Positions 16,564 to 24,685 of a stretch of DNA of 64,000 bases are shown piece after piece. The notes under the pieces were generated by a model that saw nothing but the letters and a program-made list of their open reading frames with translations, had not been told where the DNA came from and searched no databases. This stretch comes from an uncultured Christensenellaceae bacterium (GTDB lineage Bacteria; Bacillota; Clostridia; Christensenellales; Pumilibacteraceae), in NCBI GenBank assembly GCA_910587455.1, contig CAJULK010000002.1, positions 1 to 64,000 of the forward strand, given 5' to 3'. The first letter of the stretch is position 1, and every line of letters begins with the position of its first letter. A program made the translations under genes and the position numbers.

Positions 16564-18015
16564 TTATACTCCCGTAACTCCGCGCGATATAAGCGCCTCG
16601 CCGCTTAAAAACACGTGAACCGAATACAGACCCGACACAGAGCGTTTTACGGTGTAAGACGATCGGAAATCCCCGACAAAGCGCATCTCCTCTATCTTTT
16701 CCGCCGCAAACTCTTTAGCCGCCTCGTCGATATCCCGTTCCGTATCAAACGGCTTTGTTTCGAAAAAGTCCGTTTGGGTAATGTACAACGGCAAAAACGT
16801 ATCGTAACGCGCTGTGTGCGCCACACTCTCGTATGAAACGTACGGAGATTTGCATGTGCCTATTTCGATACCGAAAAGTTCGAACACAGTACAAGTCTTG
16901 CTGCGCCCGGTGCGCCTGTATTCGACTGCCGCATCGGACACTTCCGCGGAAAAAGTAACGGAGACGTCGCCGTACACTTCGGCGTCACATTCGGCAACGT
17001 ACAAAAGCTCGCCCGTAGTCGAATACACTTCGCCGTCCACGAGCACGTCGCCCTTTTTGACCGTAGCGCCGCGCACGACTTTCGAATATCCGCTGCGCGC
17101 AACAATGCGCGTTACCGTCGCGTCGAATGCGGAAACGTACGATGAGTATTTTTGCGCGACGAAAAAATCTTTGGATTCGAGTACGTACACGCATAGGGTC
17201 GTCCCTACGATTTCCGCAGCGGCGTCCGAAACGCCGTCGAGCGAATTGAGCGCGGCGGCAACGTCCGCCATGCGCAAATCGGATTTGCGCCGCCCTGCGC
17301 AAACGCCCGCCGCATACAGCGCGCGTTCTATAGCTTCGTCCGTCAGCTTGTCGTTGCCCGATATACTTATGCGCCATACATATCCGTATGAAAGGTTCAA
17401 ACAGACGACAGACGCCGCGGCGCCCAGCAAAAGCCCTATCCGCGCCAACCAAAAAGCGCAAAGTTTGCCTATGCCGTACCTATCGTCTATTCGGTAATTA
17501 TAGCACAAATCGCCGAGAATAGCAACAGCTTTGCGCAAGTCTTTTTTTCTTATTTTGAAAGCAGTTTCACCCGCTTTTCCGTCGAAATCATAAACGCGAA
17601 TCCCCGCAGCGGCAAGAGCGGACAAAACCGTCGCACCGTCGCCTGCACAGACTATTTTCAATTTCGGCATGAATCCGCCGCTTTTGTAATCGAATCCGTC
17701 GGGCTTATTTACAAGTTTCTTTTTGATTTTATCGTAAAACGCTATCCTGCGCTTGCGGCGCAGATCGGCAAGCTCGGTACGGCGCTTTCTTTCGGCTTCA
17801 CGTGCTTTTTCGCGTTCGATGCGCAGGCGCGCGCTTTCGCGCTCCGCCGCTTTTCGTTCCCTTTCGCGCAACTCGCGCTCCGCATTTTTTTGCGCTGCCG
17901 TTTCCTTTTTTATTCTTTCGCGCTCGGCATCTCGCTTCGATTTGTTTGCGCGCTTTTCTTTTTCACGCAGATATTTAACTTCGTCGCGAGATAATTTTTT
18001 ATCGGAACCGTTCAT
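16564..18015 (-). CDS. yqfD: Sporulation protein YqfD with charged N-terminal extension
   Basis: The C-terminal 360 residues match YqfD, a mother-cell sporulation membrane protein of unknown mechanism. There is one membrane helix (IGLLLGAAASVVCLNLSYGY), then a POTRA-like segment (RISISGNDKLTDEAI) and repeated beta segments (RGATVKKGDVLVDGEV). The first 125 residues are an unusual extension of almost only K, R, E and A, probably a long cytoplasmic coiled coil. The ATG at 18015 overlaps the yqfC stop (ATGA). The yqfC-yqfD-phoH order supports the call. The total of 483 residues is longer than the roughly 400 usual for the family. Confidence 0.85.
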   Translation of the reverse strand: MNGSDKKLSRDEVKYLREKEKRANKSKRDAERERIKKETAAQKNAERELRERERKAAERESARLRIEREKAREAERKRRTELADLRRKRRIAFYDKIKKKLVNKPDGFDYKSGGFMPKLKIVCAGDGATVLSALAAAGIRVYDFDGKAGETAFKIRKKDLRKAVAILGDLCYNYRIDDRYGIGKLCAFWLARIGLLLGAAASVVCLNLSYGYVWRISISGNDKLTDEAIERALYAAGVCAGRRKSDLRMADVAAALNSLDGVSDAAAEIVGTTLCVYVLESKDFFVAQKYSSYVSAFDATVTRIVARSGYSKVVRGATVKKGDVLVDGEVYSTTGELLYVAECDAEVYGDVSVTFSAEVSDAAVEYRRTGRSKTCTVFELFGIEIGTCKSPYVSYESVAHTARYDTFLPLYITQTDFFETKPFDTERDIDEAAKEFAAEKIEEMRFVGDFRSSYTVKRSVSGLYSVHVFLSGEALISRGVTGV

Positions 18016-18269
18016 AAGTCTTTCACCGAAAATCCGTTTATGGCGCCCACGATAGCGGCGCAATCTCCCGCAAGGTCTTTTATCGCGAGCTTTTCTCCCG
18101 TGACCGTGACAACGCTTCCGTATACTTTGAATATCATCTCGTTTTCGTCGATTTTAACCGGCGCCGCACCCTCGAGATACAGCGCGTCACGCCCGAACAG
18201 TACCGCCTGGAACTTTAATTCGGCAAGATTCTTTCCCAATATTTTAGCCGATTGAACGATAAAACTCAT
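18012..18269 (-). CDS. yqfC: YqfC/YabP-family sporulation protein
   Basis: An 85-residue all-beta protein. The pattern VYGSVVTVTGEKLAIKDLAGDCAAIVG resembles the YabP/YqfC domain, in which a short 'V.I.G..L.I....' strand pair precedes 'I.G.I..'. It is encoded directly upstream of yqfD with a 4-base overlap, as in other spore formers. No clear ribosome binding site precedes the ATG at 18269. The family is needed in sporulation; its activity is unknown. Confidence 0.8.
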   Translation of the reverse strand: MSFIVQSAKILGKNLAELKFQAVLFGRDALYLEGAAPVKIDENEMIFKVYGSVVTVTGEKLAIKDLAGDCAAIVGAINGFSVKDL

Positions 18270-18341
18270 ATCGGTTTATATTATGTCGGCAACGACGTAT
18301 GTAGAACTTTCGGCGCGGCGCCACGCTTGTTCGAATTTTAT

Positions 18342-18370
18342 AAAAAAAGCGCGCCTTTACGCACGCTTAA
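18342..18370 (-). terminator. Terminator after the nfeD-like gene
   Basis: On the minus strand AAGCGTG pairs with CGCGCTT and a run of seven Ts follows. It lies just after the nfeD-like stop and before yqfC. Confidence 0.7.
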
Positions 18371-18383
18371 AAATCGAACCTTT

Positions 18384-18899
18384 TCAATCTTCGTCATCAG
18401 TATTTATGTCGGCACGTTCGACGATTATCTTATCCGACGTCACCTTTATGATCCGCACCTTTTGTCCGACCGCAATTGGGCTCTCGCTGTACACTACAAG
18501 ATTGACGTCGTTTATAGTAACGTTGCCCGTCAGGTCTATGGGCGTGTTTGCGACTCCTATACTGTCGATGAGCGTACCGTACTTGCGCCGTCGCGCACCC
18601 GCTTTTTCAAGCCGAGAAACCTTTAACCAATCCCTCTTTTGCGTTATAAGCGAAACTATATGCACTACGAATATCAACAGCGCCGTCAAAAACACGAACA
18701 TAAACGCTTCGCCTGCCGAACCGTAAAGCATACGCGTAACGAACGCCGCCGACATAAGCGATATTCCGGATATGTACGCAGCGCCGTGAAGCGGCTGAAA
18801 AAATTCGATTGCAAACAAAGTAAATCCGGTCATCCAAAGACAAACCGTCAAAACGCTGGTGGACGAAAAAAATGCAACGAAACTTTCGGCGGGACTCAC
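18384..18899 (-). CDS. NfeD-like membrane protein with OB-fold domain
   Basis: A 171-residue protein with about four hydrophobic helices (residues 10-95) and a soluble C-terminal beta domain. The sequence GNVTINDVNLVVYSESPIAV followed by GQKVRI matches the NfeD C-terminal OB fold, where 'G.V.ING....SE.PI..G..V.V' is usual. NfeD proteins work with stomatin-like partners or proteases in membrane quality control; no such partner is encoded next to it. The start is a GTG at 18899, 9 nt after AAAGGAG. It follows ogg by 6 bases. Confidence 0.72.
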   Translation of the reverse strand: MSPAESFVAFFSSTSVLTVCLWMTGFTLFAIEFFQPLHGAAYISGISLMSAAFVTRMLYGSAGEAFMFVFLTALLIFVVHIVSLITQKRDWLKVSRLEKAGARRRKYGTLIDSIGVANTPIDLTGNVTINDVNLVVYSESPIAVGQKVRIIKVTSDKIIVERADINTDDED

Positions 18900-18905
18900 G
18901 ACTCG

Positions 18906-19709
18906 TCACTCCTTTGCTTTAAGTATCGCATTGTAATAATACAGAACTTGCTGCGCATATCCGGCATAAGCTCCGTATTTGTCCATAAGCCTTGCGCGCA
19001 GCTGCATTTCCGTTTCTTTGCCGACGCGCTGTGTTTTGAGCATCCACGTATCTACGGGAAACACCTCGAGCCTTCCGAGCGCGAAAAGCGTTACGCAATC
19101 GGCTATTTTCTGTCCCACGCCGGGCAACGTCATAAGAAGTTTGCCTGCGTCCGATGTCCTCGCCGCATAAAGCCTGTTAAGAAGATCCGTTTCGGCGCAT
19201 ATCTTGCTGCTGTCGTAAATGTACTGCGAACGATAGCCGCAGCCTATCGAGTCGAGCTGACGAACGGACATAGCCACAATCTGCGCAGGCGACGGGAATA
19301 CGTCGTCGTTGAGCGCGCACAATCTGTTTATTATCCCCTTTATTCGCGGGATGTTGTTGTTTGCCGAAATAATAAAAGATACGATTGTTTCGAATAACGG
19401 CTGATGCAGTATTCTAAGCGCGCCGCAACTCTCGAGCGCGGGCTTCAACTCCTCGAATCTGCCGAGTTCGCGTTTCGTTCTGTTTACGTCGCGGTCGAGA
19501 TTGAAGAAATTAACGAAAAAATCCACCGACTGCGTTTCTATCGCAACGGTTTTGTCATCGGAATATATGCGGCATATATGTTCGCCCGATTTGACGGTAT
19601 ACACCCCGTCCGTTTTCTCGAAACGAAAAAGCTGTCCGCATTCGAGCGTAGCGGGCACGTCGAGATCGGATACGTCCACTGTTATTCTGTTCGATTCGGT
19701 TTTATACAT
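18906..19709 (-). CDS. ogg: 8-oxoguanine DNA glycosylase/lyase (Ogg family)
   Basis: The enzyme removes oxidised guanine and nicks the abasic site. The 267-residue protein has the N-terminal beta domain with ECGQLFRFEK. Its helix-hairpin-helix-GPD core is LPGVGQKIADCVTLFALG followed by VFPVDTWM, where K of GQK and D of PVD are the expected lyase lysine and catalytic aspartate. The length is typical. The start follows AGGGAG. It heads a two-gene unit with the nfeD-like gene. Confidence 0.93.
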   Translation of the reverse strand: MYKTESNRITVDVSDLDVPATLECGQLFRFEKTDGVYTVKSGEHICRIYSDDKTVAIETQSVDFFVNFFNLDRDVNRTKRELGRFEELKPALESCGALRILHQPLFETIVSFIISANNNIPRIKGIINRLCALNDDVFPSPAQIVAMSVRQLDSIGCGYRSQYIYDSSKICAETDLLNRLYAARTSDAGKLLMTLPGVGQKIADCVTLFALGRLEVFPVDTWMLKTQRVGKETEMQLRARLMDKYGAYAGYAQQVLYYYNAILKAKE

Positions 19710-19771
19710 ATTTAACTCCCTTTGACCGCCCCGTAATACTAATCAATAAAAACCCGATAGATTCGTAAAGC

Positions 19772-19794
19772 AAAAAGGGGCTTCGCCGCCCCTT
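19772..19794 (-). terminator. Terminator of the rplU-prp-rpmA operon
   Basis: A GC-rich stem (AAGGGGC with GCCCCTT) has a 6-nt loop and a T run on the minus strand, 16 bases after the rpmA stop. Confidence 0.88.
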
Positions 19795-19809
19795 CTTCTT
19801 TGAAGTTCA

Positions 19810-20085
19810 TTAAGCAACCGGATAAACGCTCACTTGCTTGCGGTCGCCTTTATTCTCGAATTTGACCTTGCCGTCGACAAGCGCAAAAAGCGTATCGTCG
19901 CCGCCGCGTCCGACGTTCTCGCCGGGATGAACTTTCGTTCCGCGCTGACGAATGAGAATATTTCCGGCAAGAACGAATTGTCCGTCCGCACGTTTGACGC
20001 CGAGGCGCTGTGCGTTTGAGTCTCTGCCGTTTTTAGTCGAACCGCCGCCTTTTTTATGGGCGAACAACTGAATATCTATAAACAT
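19810..20085 (-). CDS. rpmA: Large ribosomal subunit protein bL27
   Basis: bL27 reaches the peptidyl transferase centre of the 50S subunit. The 91-residue protein carries the short leader MFIDIQLF before AHKKGGGSTKNGRDSNAQRL. Such a leader is found in Bacillota and is removed by the Prp protease after the QLF/QFF motif, exposing the functional N-terminus. The prp gene is immediately upstream and overlaps it by 10 bases. GGAGGAATTAAA precedes the ATG. Confidence 0.98.
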   Translation of the reverse strand: MFIDIQLFAHKKGGGSTKNGRDSNAQRLGVKRADGQFVLAGNILIRQRGTKVHPGENVGRGGDDTLFALVDGKVKFENKGDRKQVSVYPVA

Positions 20086-20405
20086 TTTAATTCCTCCGTT
20101 TTCAGATTTTGCGGAAACCCGCTTTCGAGGTCTTTAAGCCCCACCGACATCGCTCGCAATATTACGTCCTCGTCATACCGTTTTTCGTCCGCACCCAATT
20201 CGAATTCGAATAAAGCGCTTTCGGAATCGCGACTGTACGCAACGTTGCCGCCGATGTCTTTTATCGCCAAATAAGCCGTTTGAACAAGCGCCGATACCGC
20301 CGCGCAAAGCGTATCCGTACCCCGCTCGCTCAATCCGCTGTGTCCGGACGCTCGCACCCTTACGATATGTCCTACGGAATTGCGGAATAGCTTAACTTCT
20401 ATCAT
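20076..20405 (-). CDS. prp: Ribosomal-processing cysteine protease Prp
   Basis: Prp cleaves the N-terminal extension of bL27. The 109-residue protein has the catalytic pair in the family positions, H22 (ASGHSG) and C34 (GTDTLCAAVSAL). It lies between rplU and rpmA, overlapping rplU by 4 bases (ATGA) and rpmA by 10. Its substrate, an extended bL27, is present, so enzyme and target agree. Confidence 0.95.
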   Translation of the reverse strand: MIEVKLFRNSVGHIVRVRASGHSGLSERGTDTLCAAVSALVQTAYLAIKDIGGNVAYSRDSESALFEFELGADEKRYDEDVILRAMSVGLKDLESGFPQNLKTEELKCL

Positions 20406-20704
20406 GCGATGGATTCGATTTTTACGCGCGTATAATACTGGCGATGACCTTGCTTTTTACGCACGTTCTTTTTTGCCTTGTACTTGAAAACGACAACCTT
20501 TTTGGCTTTGTACTGACGCACTACCGTAGCGGTTACGGACTTGCTTTCGGCAGCCGCGCCCGCAACGATATTGTCGCCGTCGCCCGTCATTATCACTTTG
20601 AAAGTGACGGCGGCGCCTACTTCGGCTTCCAAGCGCTCGACGTCCAACACGTCGCCCTCGCTTACGCGGTACTGTTTACCGCCCGTTTCGATGATCGCAA
20701 ACAT
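20402..20704 (-). CDS. rplU: Large ribosomal subunit protein bL21
   Basis: A 101-residue 50S protein beginning MFAIIETGGKQYRV and ending with the KKNVRKKQGHRQ and YTRVKI segments typical of bL21. The ATG at 20704 follows GGAGG; longer frames upstream are the leader. First gene of the rplU-prp-rpmA operon, with a promoter at 20790-20818 and a leader hairpin between. Confidence 0.98.
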   Translation of the reverse strand: MFAIIETGGKQYRVSEGDVLDVERLEAEVGAAVTFKVIMTGDGDNIVAGAAAESKSVTATVVRQYKAKKVVVFKYKAKKNVRKKQGHRQYYTRVKIESIA

Positions 20705-20734
20705 AGCATTACCTCCGTTAAGTATTCGCCGTCG

Positions 20735-20769
20735 GGGTTTTCGGTTTTTAAGTACCGAAATTAAAACCC
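20735..20769 (-). ncRNA. L21 leader hairpin (candidate autoregulatory element)
   Basis: The roughly 80-nt leader of rplU folds into a long hairpin in which GGGTTTT and TTCGGT pair with ACCGAA and AACCC around an 8-nt loop. Bacillota rplU operons commonly carry an L21 leader RNA here, believed to bind bL21. Only the secondary structure and position support this; no consensus match was computed. Confidence 0.55.
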
Positions 20770-20789
20770 TTTCCGAGCGGTTCTTTATG

Positions 20790-20818
20790 ATTATACACAA
20801 AACATAAATCGTTGTCAA
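20790..20818 (-). promoter_or_regulatory. Promoter of rplU-prp-rpmA
   Basis: A consensus promoter: TTGACA at 20818-20813, a 17-bp spacer, and TATAAT at 20795-20790. Confidence 0.92.
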
Positions 20819-20890
20819 GCGATTTATCGGTCGCCCGCCGATGTTTTTGACTGAATTTATCGGACGGGCTTGTCCGAATAAAGTATCCGA

Positions 20891-22204
20891 CTATATCTCG
20901 AATTCGCCGTTAAGCGCAACGAGCGCCCTGTCGAAATCGTCGTCCGATACGCCGAGAATGATATTAAGCTCCGACGCGCCCTGATCTATCATACGCAGAT
21001 TTATACCGGCATTGGACAGTCTTGTTATGGCTCGCGCGGCAGTTCCCGGCCTGTCTTTCATTCCGTGTCCGACAATTGCGATAAGCGCGACATCCGTAGC
21101 TATATGCATACTGTCGGGCTTCACCTCGTTTTCTATCGACTTCAACAGCGCGTCTACAAGCGGGCGCTCAACGGCGGAAAAAACGACGTTCATTGAATCT
21201 ATGCCGCTCGGGATATGCTCTATCGCTATATTCAGCTTTTCGAAACACGACAGTACCCTGCGCACGAAGCCTATTTCGGCGTTCATCATAGACTTATCTA
21301 TATACAGCGAGAAGAAATGCTTTTTGCCCGCTATTGCGGTGATCGGCATTTTTTTGGCGCGGTCGTATTGCCCGTTAAGAAACTGCTCGGTCGGCACGAT
21401 CTTAGTCCCGACCGCGTTGCGGTTGAACGTGTTCAGGATATGAATAGGGATATTGGCTTTGCGCACGGGAAATATCGACTCGGGATGAAGCACGTTTGCA
21501 CCCATGTACGCAAGCTCGCGCAGCTCCTTATACGTAAGCACGTCTATAGTTGTTGCGTGCGGGACAATGCGCGGATCGCATGTCATAAACCCGTCCACAT
21601 CCGTGAAATTTTCGTAAATTTCGGCATTCACTGCGCGTGCGACTATAGCACCCGATACATCGGATCCGCCCCGCGAAAACGTTACTATATTCCCCGAAGC
21701 ATCGGCGCCGTAAAAGCCGGGTATGACCGCATCGGAATGTTTTTCGAGCTCGGCGCGGCATAAAACGTTGGTATACGCGTCGTCGTACGTTCTTCCCGAA
21801 AACCTTACGAGTTCGGTCGCGTCCACAAAGTCGTAATGCAAAAGCGCCGCGAGCATTTTTGCGCAGAGATATTCGCCGCGCGAAACGATATAGTCGTAGC
21901 CGGCATTGGGAAGCCGCACTTCGATATCGTTAAACTCTCCGTCCAAAATTCCGCGTTCGAGTCCGAGTCCCGCACAAATGTTTTCGAAACGGACGCGCAC
22001 CGGCGCAAATGCCGCCGCCCTTGCGGACGGCGCAGCGTTAAACACACCGATAAGCATATCGGTCACTTTGCCGCTCGTGTCGGTCTTTCCGGGCGCAGAC
22101 ACGACCACGTACCGCCTTTCCGAATCGCTTTCGATAACGGTTTTTACGATATTTATGCTGTCCGCAGTAGACATAGACGTTCCGCCAAATTTGACTGCCT
22201 TCAT
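20891..22204 (-). CDS. lysC: Aspartate kinase
   Basis: This enzyme phosphorylates aspartate, the first step to lysine, threonine, methionine and diaminopimelate. The 437-residue protein has the N-terminal KFGGTSMS motif, the FSRGGSDVSGA kinase segment and FTDVDGFMTCDPR. Two C-terminal ACT domains follow (around residues 290-360 and 370-437, the latter beginning IAIVGHGMKDRPG). The single-chain architecture is that of the homodimeric lysine-type enzymes. No lysine riboswitch fits in the 66-base gap upstream. It is probably co-transcribed with the cdaA group. Confidence 0.93.
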   Translation of the reverse strand: MKAVKFGGTSMSTADSINIVKTVIESDSERRYVVVSAPGKTDTSGKVTDMLIGVFNAAPSARAAAFAPVRVRFENICAGLGLERGILDGEFNDIEVRLPNAGYDYIVSRGEYLCAKMLAALLHYDFVDATELVRFSGRTYDDAYTNVLCRAELEKHSDAVIPGFYGADASGNIVTFSRGGSDVSGAIVARAVNAEIYENFTDVDGFMTCDPRIVPHATTIDVLTYKELRELAYMGANVLHPESIFPVRKANIPIHILNTFNRNAVGTKIVPTEQFLNGQYDRAKKMPITAIAGKKHFFSLYIDKSMMNAEIGFVRRVLSCFEKLNIAIEHIPSGIDSMNVVFSAVERPLVDALLKSIENEVKPDSMHIATDVALIAIVGHGMKDRPGTAARAITRLSNAGINLRMIDQGASELNIILGVSDDDFDRALVALNGEFEI

Positions 22205-22270
22205 TATGATAGCGCTCCGTATTATTATATTCGGGGTTTGACAAAATGGTTTTTATTATCCGAAGAACAG

Positions 22271-23422
22271 CTACTTGATTTTTCGCGCCTCGACATAAAA
22301 CCGCTTTTCTTCTGCCTCGCCGAGCGAAAAAGTTTTTTTAGGCAATACGCCGTTTTTTATCACATATCCGAACAGCTCGGACTTTTCGATGCCGCGAAGT
22401 TCGATCCCGACATGTCCGTTCCGCCGCAGCGCGGATCCGCCGTGAACATATTCCACATAACCGCCGAAATGCTTTACGTACGTTTCGCAAAACTTATCCA
22501 CCGCTTTTATCGCCTCGATCTTATCTGACGGCACGCGCACTTCTACAGGTTCGGGCAAATACAGCGTAGCCGAAGCGTCGCCTTTCACAGCCGATTTGAA
22601 ACTGTCGGTAAACATGGCGGGATCGTCCGTTTCGACAAGCCTGTGAATAGGTTCGAAAACGAGACCGTCGTCATAGATGTTTATTATTTCGACAAGCGCT
22701 TTGCCGTTTAACGGCGTGGGGTTGTGATCTCTGCAATATTTTGCCGTCGCGAGCGAATGATTGCCGTCGCCGACAAGCGCGAAAAGTTCGGTGCCGAATT
22801 TTTCGGACGTTTGCTTTATCAAAACATCTACGGCTTTATACAGCGCGGACGCTTCTGTAATAAGCTCGCCCTTTATATGCCCGCCCCCGCCCGCAAGCGC
22901 GCCGTCGTACAGCGCCGTTTTGGGCGATTCAGCTACTGCGCGAGCCAAAATGCCGTCCGCGTCATCTACGAGCAACAGAATGTGCGGAAGCTCTATATCT
23001 ATGGACTCGCGTATCTTGACACGCGGCGGTATGCGTTCTTCTATTGTGCGTTCCGACGCGCGTATCGGCGCCGCGGAATCGGGTTTGTAATCGTAGTCGT
23101 CGAGGTTTACCGATGCTACTATTCCGCGTCGAGTTCTTCCGTACTCGGTAGTACGCGTAACCGCCACGGTACCGCGCACCGCATAAAATCTGTTCTTTGC
23201 GGCCATTTCGGCGGCGGCAGACTTTATTTTAAGTAGACGTGCGTCCGACTCGTCAAGGAAACATTCGGGCAAGATCACGTCGAGCGCCGACAGCGGCGGT
23301 AGCGTTTTTTCGAGTTTTTTCCAATATTCCCGATCGGAAGAAAACTGATCGCACGCAATAACGGCGAAGTCTCCGACTTCGCCGCGCGGTACAAGTATTT
23401 CATCGTCAAAATCCACAACCAT
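22271..23422 (-). CDS. DUF1015 family protein
   Basis: A 383-residue protein of the DUF1015/COG4198 family, whose biochemical role is not established. The recognisable core is LVGDGNHSLATAKYCRDHN, matching the family's 'DGNHS.ATAK' motif, with an N-terminal VPRGEVGDFAVIACDQFSSD segment that is also typical. The ATG at 23422 is chosen because homology starts there. The ribosome binding site is weak. It follows the mini-cdaR by 19 bases, in the place where glmM often follows cdaA-cdaR; glmM itself is not in this window. Confidence 0.75.
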   Translation of the reverse strand: MVVDFDDEILVPRGEVGDFAVIACDQFSSDREYWKKLEKTLPPLSALDVILPECFLDESDARLLKIKSAAAEMAAKNRFYAVRGTVAVTRTTEYGRTRRGIVASVNLDDYDYKPDSAAPIRASERTIEERIPPRVKIRESIDIELPHILLLVDDADGILARAVAESPKTALYDGALAGGGGHIKGELITEASALYKAVDVLIKQTSEKFGTELFALVGDGNHSLATAKYCRDHNPTPLNGKALVEIINIYDDGLVFEPIHRLVETDDPAMFTDSFKSAVKGDASATLYLPEPVEVRVPSDKIEAIKAVDKFCETYVKHFGGYVEYVHGGSALRRNGHVGIELRGIEKSELFGYVIKNGVLPKKTFSLGEAEEKRFYVEARKIK

Positions 23423-23441
23423 TGTTTTATCCCGCTGAGAA

Positions 23442-23588
23442 TTATAATCCCGTAAGTCCCGCTGCGATAAACCACAACGCCGCGGCGGAAACGACTGCAA
23501 ATATCTTCCATCCTATATTGTGAACGAATATCCTTTTCAGTACGCTCACGAACTTGTTTTTCTTTTTAGGCTGTTCGGTGTTTTTCAT
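23442..23588 (-). CDS. Mini-CdaR: membrane anchor without YbbR domains
   Basis: A 48-codon gene starting one base after the cdaA stop (TAATATG) with a strong AAGGAGG site inside the cdaA end. The peptide has a basic N-terminus (MKNTEQPKKKNKF), then VHNIGWKIFAVVSAAALWFI and a stop shortly after. That is exactly the start of CdaR/YbbR proteins (a 'NN..WK..A...A..LW' anchor), which normally continue for 300-400 residues with extracytoplasmic YbbR repeats. Position next to cdaA supports the relationship. It could be a functional membrane peptide that binds CdaA, or a truncated remnant. No CdaR-like coding follows; the next gene is the unrelated DUF1015 gene. Confidence 0.72.
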   Translation of the reverse strand: MKNTEQPKKKNKFVSVLKRIFVHNIGWKIFAVVSAAALWFIAAGLTGL

Positions 23589-23589
23589 A

Positions 23590-24438
23590 TTACGCCTCCT
23601 TGCCGTGCTTGCGCTTGCCCGCCGCCGACGCCCGCAGTCCGTAAACTTGCTCGAGCTTATCCGTAAGCATTTGCGAATCGAAATACCGAGTAAGTTCGCC
23701 GTGCTGCGCAATCGAAATCACGCCCGTTTCCTCCGAAACTATAATGGCCATAACGTTATAATTTTCGGTAACGCCTATAGCCGCACGGTGACGTGTACCG
23801 AGCTCTTTGTCGATCGACAAGGATTGCGACAGCGGCAAGAAGCAACCCGCCGCCACTATCCTGTTTCCGCGAACGAACACCGCGCCGTCGTGAAGAGGCG
23901 CTTTGGTATTGAATATACTTTCCAACAGCGCACACGACAATACGGCGTCGAGCGTCGTGCCTGAGTCGATTATATGTTCGGGCATATTCTGAGTGGAAAT
24001 TATTATGAGCGCGCCTACATTCTTTTTGGACATATTCTGCGCGGCGCGCACTATATCGTTGATTGCCGAATGTAACAGCTCGTCCGAAACGTCGTAATCA
24101 GTCGTATACTGTTCGTGCGTCTCCTTGGGCGAAGCAAGTTTCAAAAGTCCGCGGCGCGTTTCTTGCGGAAAGAGCAAAAGCACAGCGACCACGACCAAAA
24201 GTATACTGTAAGAAAGTATGGAACCTACAATAGTCAACCCCACTATATCGGACGACAAAACGACGCCGATGATCACAACGGGTATCAAATACAACGCAAG
24301 CCGAGCCGCATTGTTTTTTTTCAAAAACGCTATAAGTCCGTAAATCAGCAACGCGGTCAGTACAATATCTATTGCACACGCCCACGGCGACCATGCGTTT
24401 TCGGTCAACTTTTTGTAAATGTTGGTCAAAAATTCCAT
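23590..24438 (-). CDS. cdaA: Diadenylate cyclase CdaA
   Basis: CdaA makes c-di-AMP from two ATP at the inner membrane face. The 282-residue protein has three N-terminal membrane helices (residues 20-90) and a DisA_N catalytic domain with APLHDGAVFV and the GTRHRAAIG motif, both intact. The start at 24438 is chosen because the longer frame begins inside the promoter -10 box. It heads the operon cdaA, mini-cdaR, DUF1015, probably lysC. With the pgpH-type phosphodiesterase at 14106-15581, synthesis and breakdown of c-di-AMP are both encoded in the window. Confidence 0.95.
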   Translation of the reverse strand: MEFLTNIYKKLTENAWSPWACAIDIVLTALLIYGLIAFLKKNNAARLALYLIPVVIIGVVLSSDIVGLTIVGSILSYSILLVVVAVLLLFPQETRRGLLKLASPKETHEQYTTDYDVSDELLHSAINDIVRAAQNMSKKNVGALIIISTQNMPEHIIDSGTTLDAVLSCALLESIFNTKAPLHDGAVFVRGNRIVAAGCFLPLSQSLSIDKELGTRHRAAIGVTENYNVMAIIVSEETGVISIAQHGELTRYFDSQMLTDKLEQVYGLRASAAGKRKHGKEA

Positions 24439-24459
24439 TTCGGACGCCTCTGCTCTTTT

Positions 24460-24488
24460 ATTATACATGATTAAACGACTATTTTCAA
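24460..24488 (-). promoter_or_regulatory. Promoter of the cdaA operon
   Basis: TTGAAA at 24488-24483, a 17-bp spacer, and TATAAT at 24465-24460, about 20 bases before the cdaA start. Confidence 0.88.
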
Positions 24489-24594
24489 TCGTTTTAACCG
24501 ATATTTTCGGTTTTTTCGAATAATTTTTGCCGACAAATCACAATAAAAGCACATAATATATATGAATATGACGTGAACAAATTCTAAAAAGTAC

Positions 24595-24623
24595 TTGCTT
24601 TTTCCGAATATATGCGCTATAAT
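24595..24623 (+). promoter_or_regulatory. Promoter of the lysine-rich membrane protein gene
   Basis: TTGCTT at 24595-24600, a 17-bp spacer, and TATAAT at 24618-24623. It is divergent from the cdaA promoter. Confidence 0.85.
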
Positions 24624-24685
24624 ATACATTGAATATGGATAATTCCACAAGTTTCGTTGTGTAAACAATCATAAGCGAGGAGCCA

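Noticed and set aside
22205..22270. Possible lysine riboswitch before lysC
   Set aside because: The 66-base gap is far too short for the lysine aptamer and no conserved core was seen.
23422..23588. Frameshift that splits a full-length CdaR
   Set aside because: No YbbR-like coding was found in any frame downstream; the next gene is an intact, unrelated DUF1015 protein.
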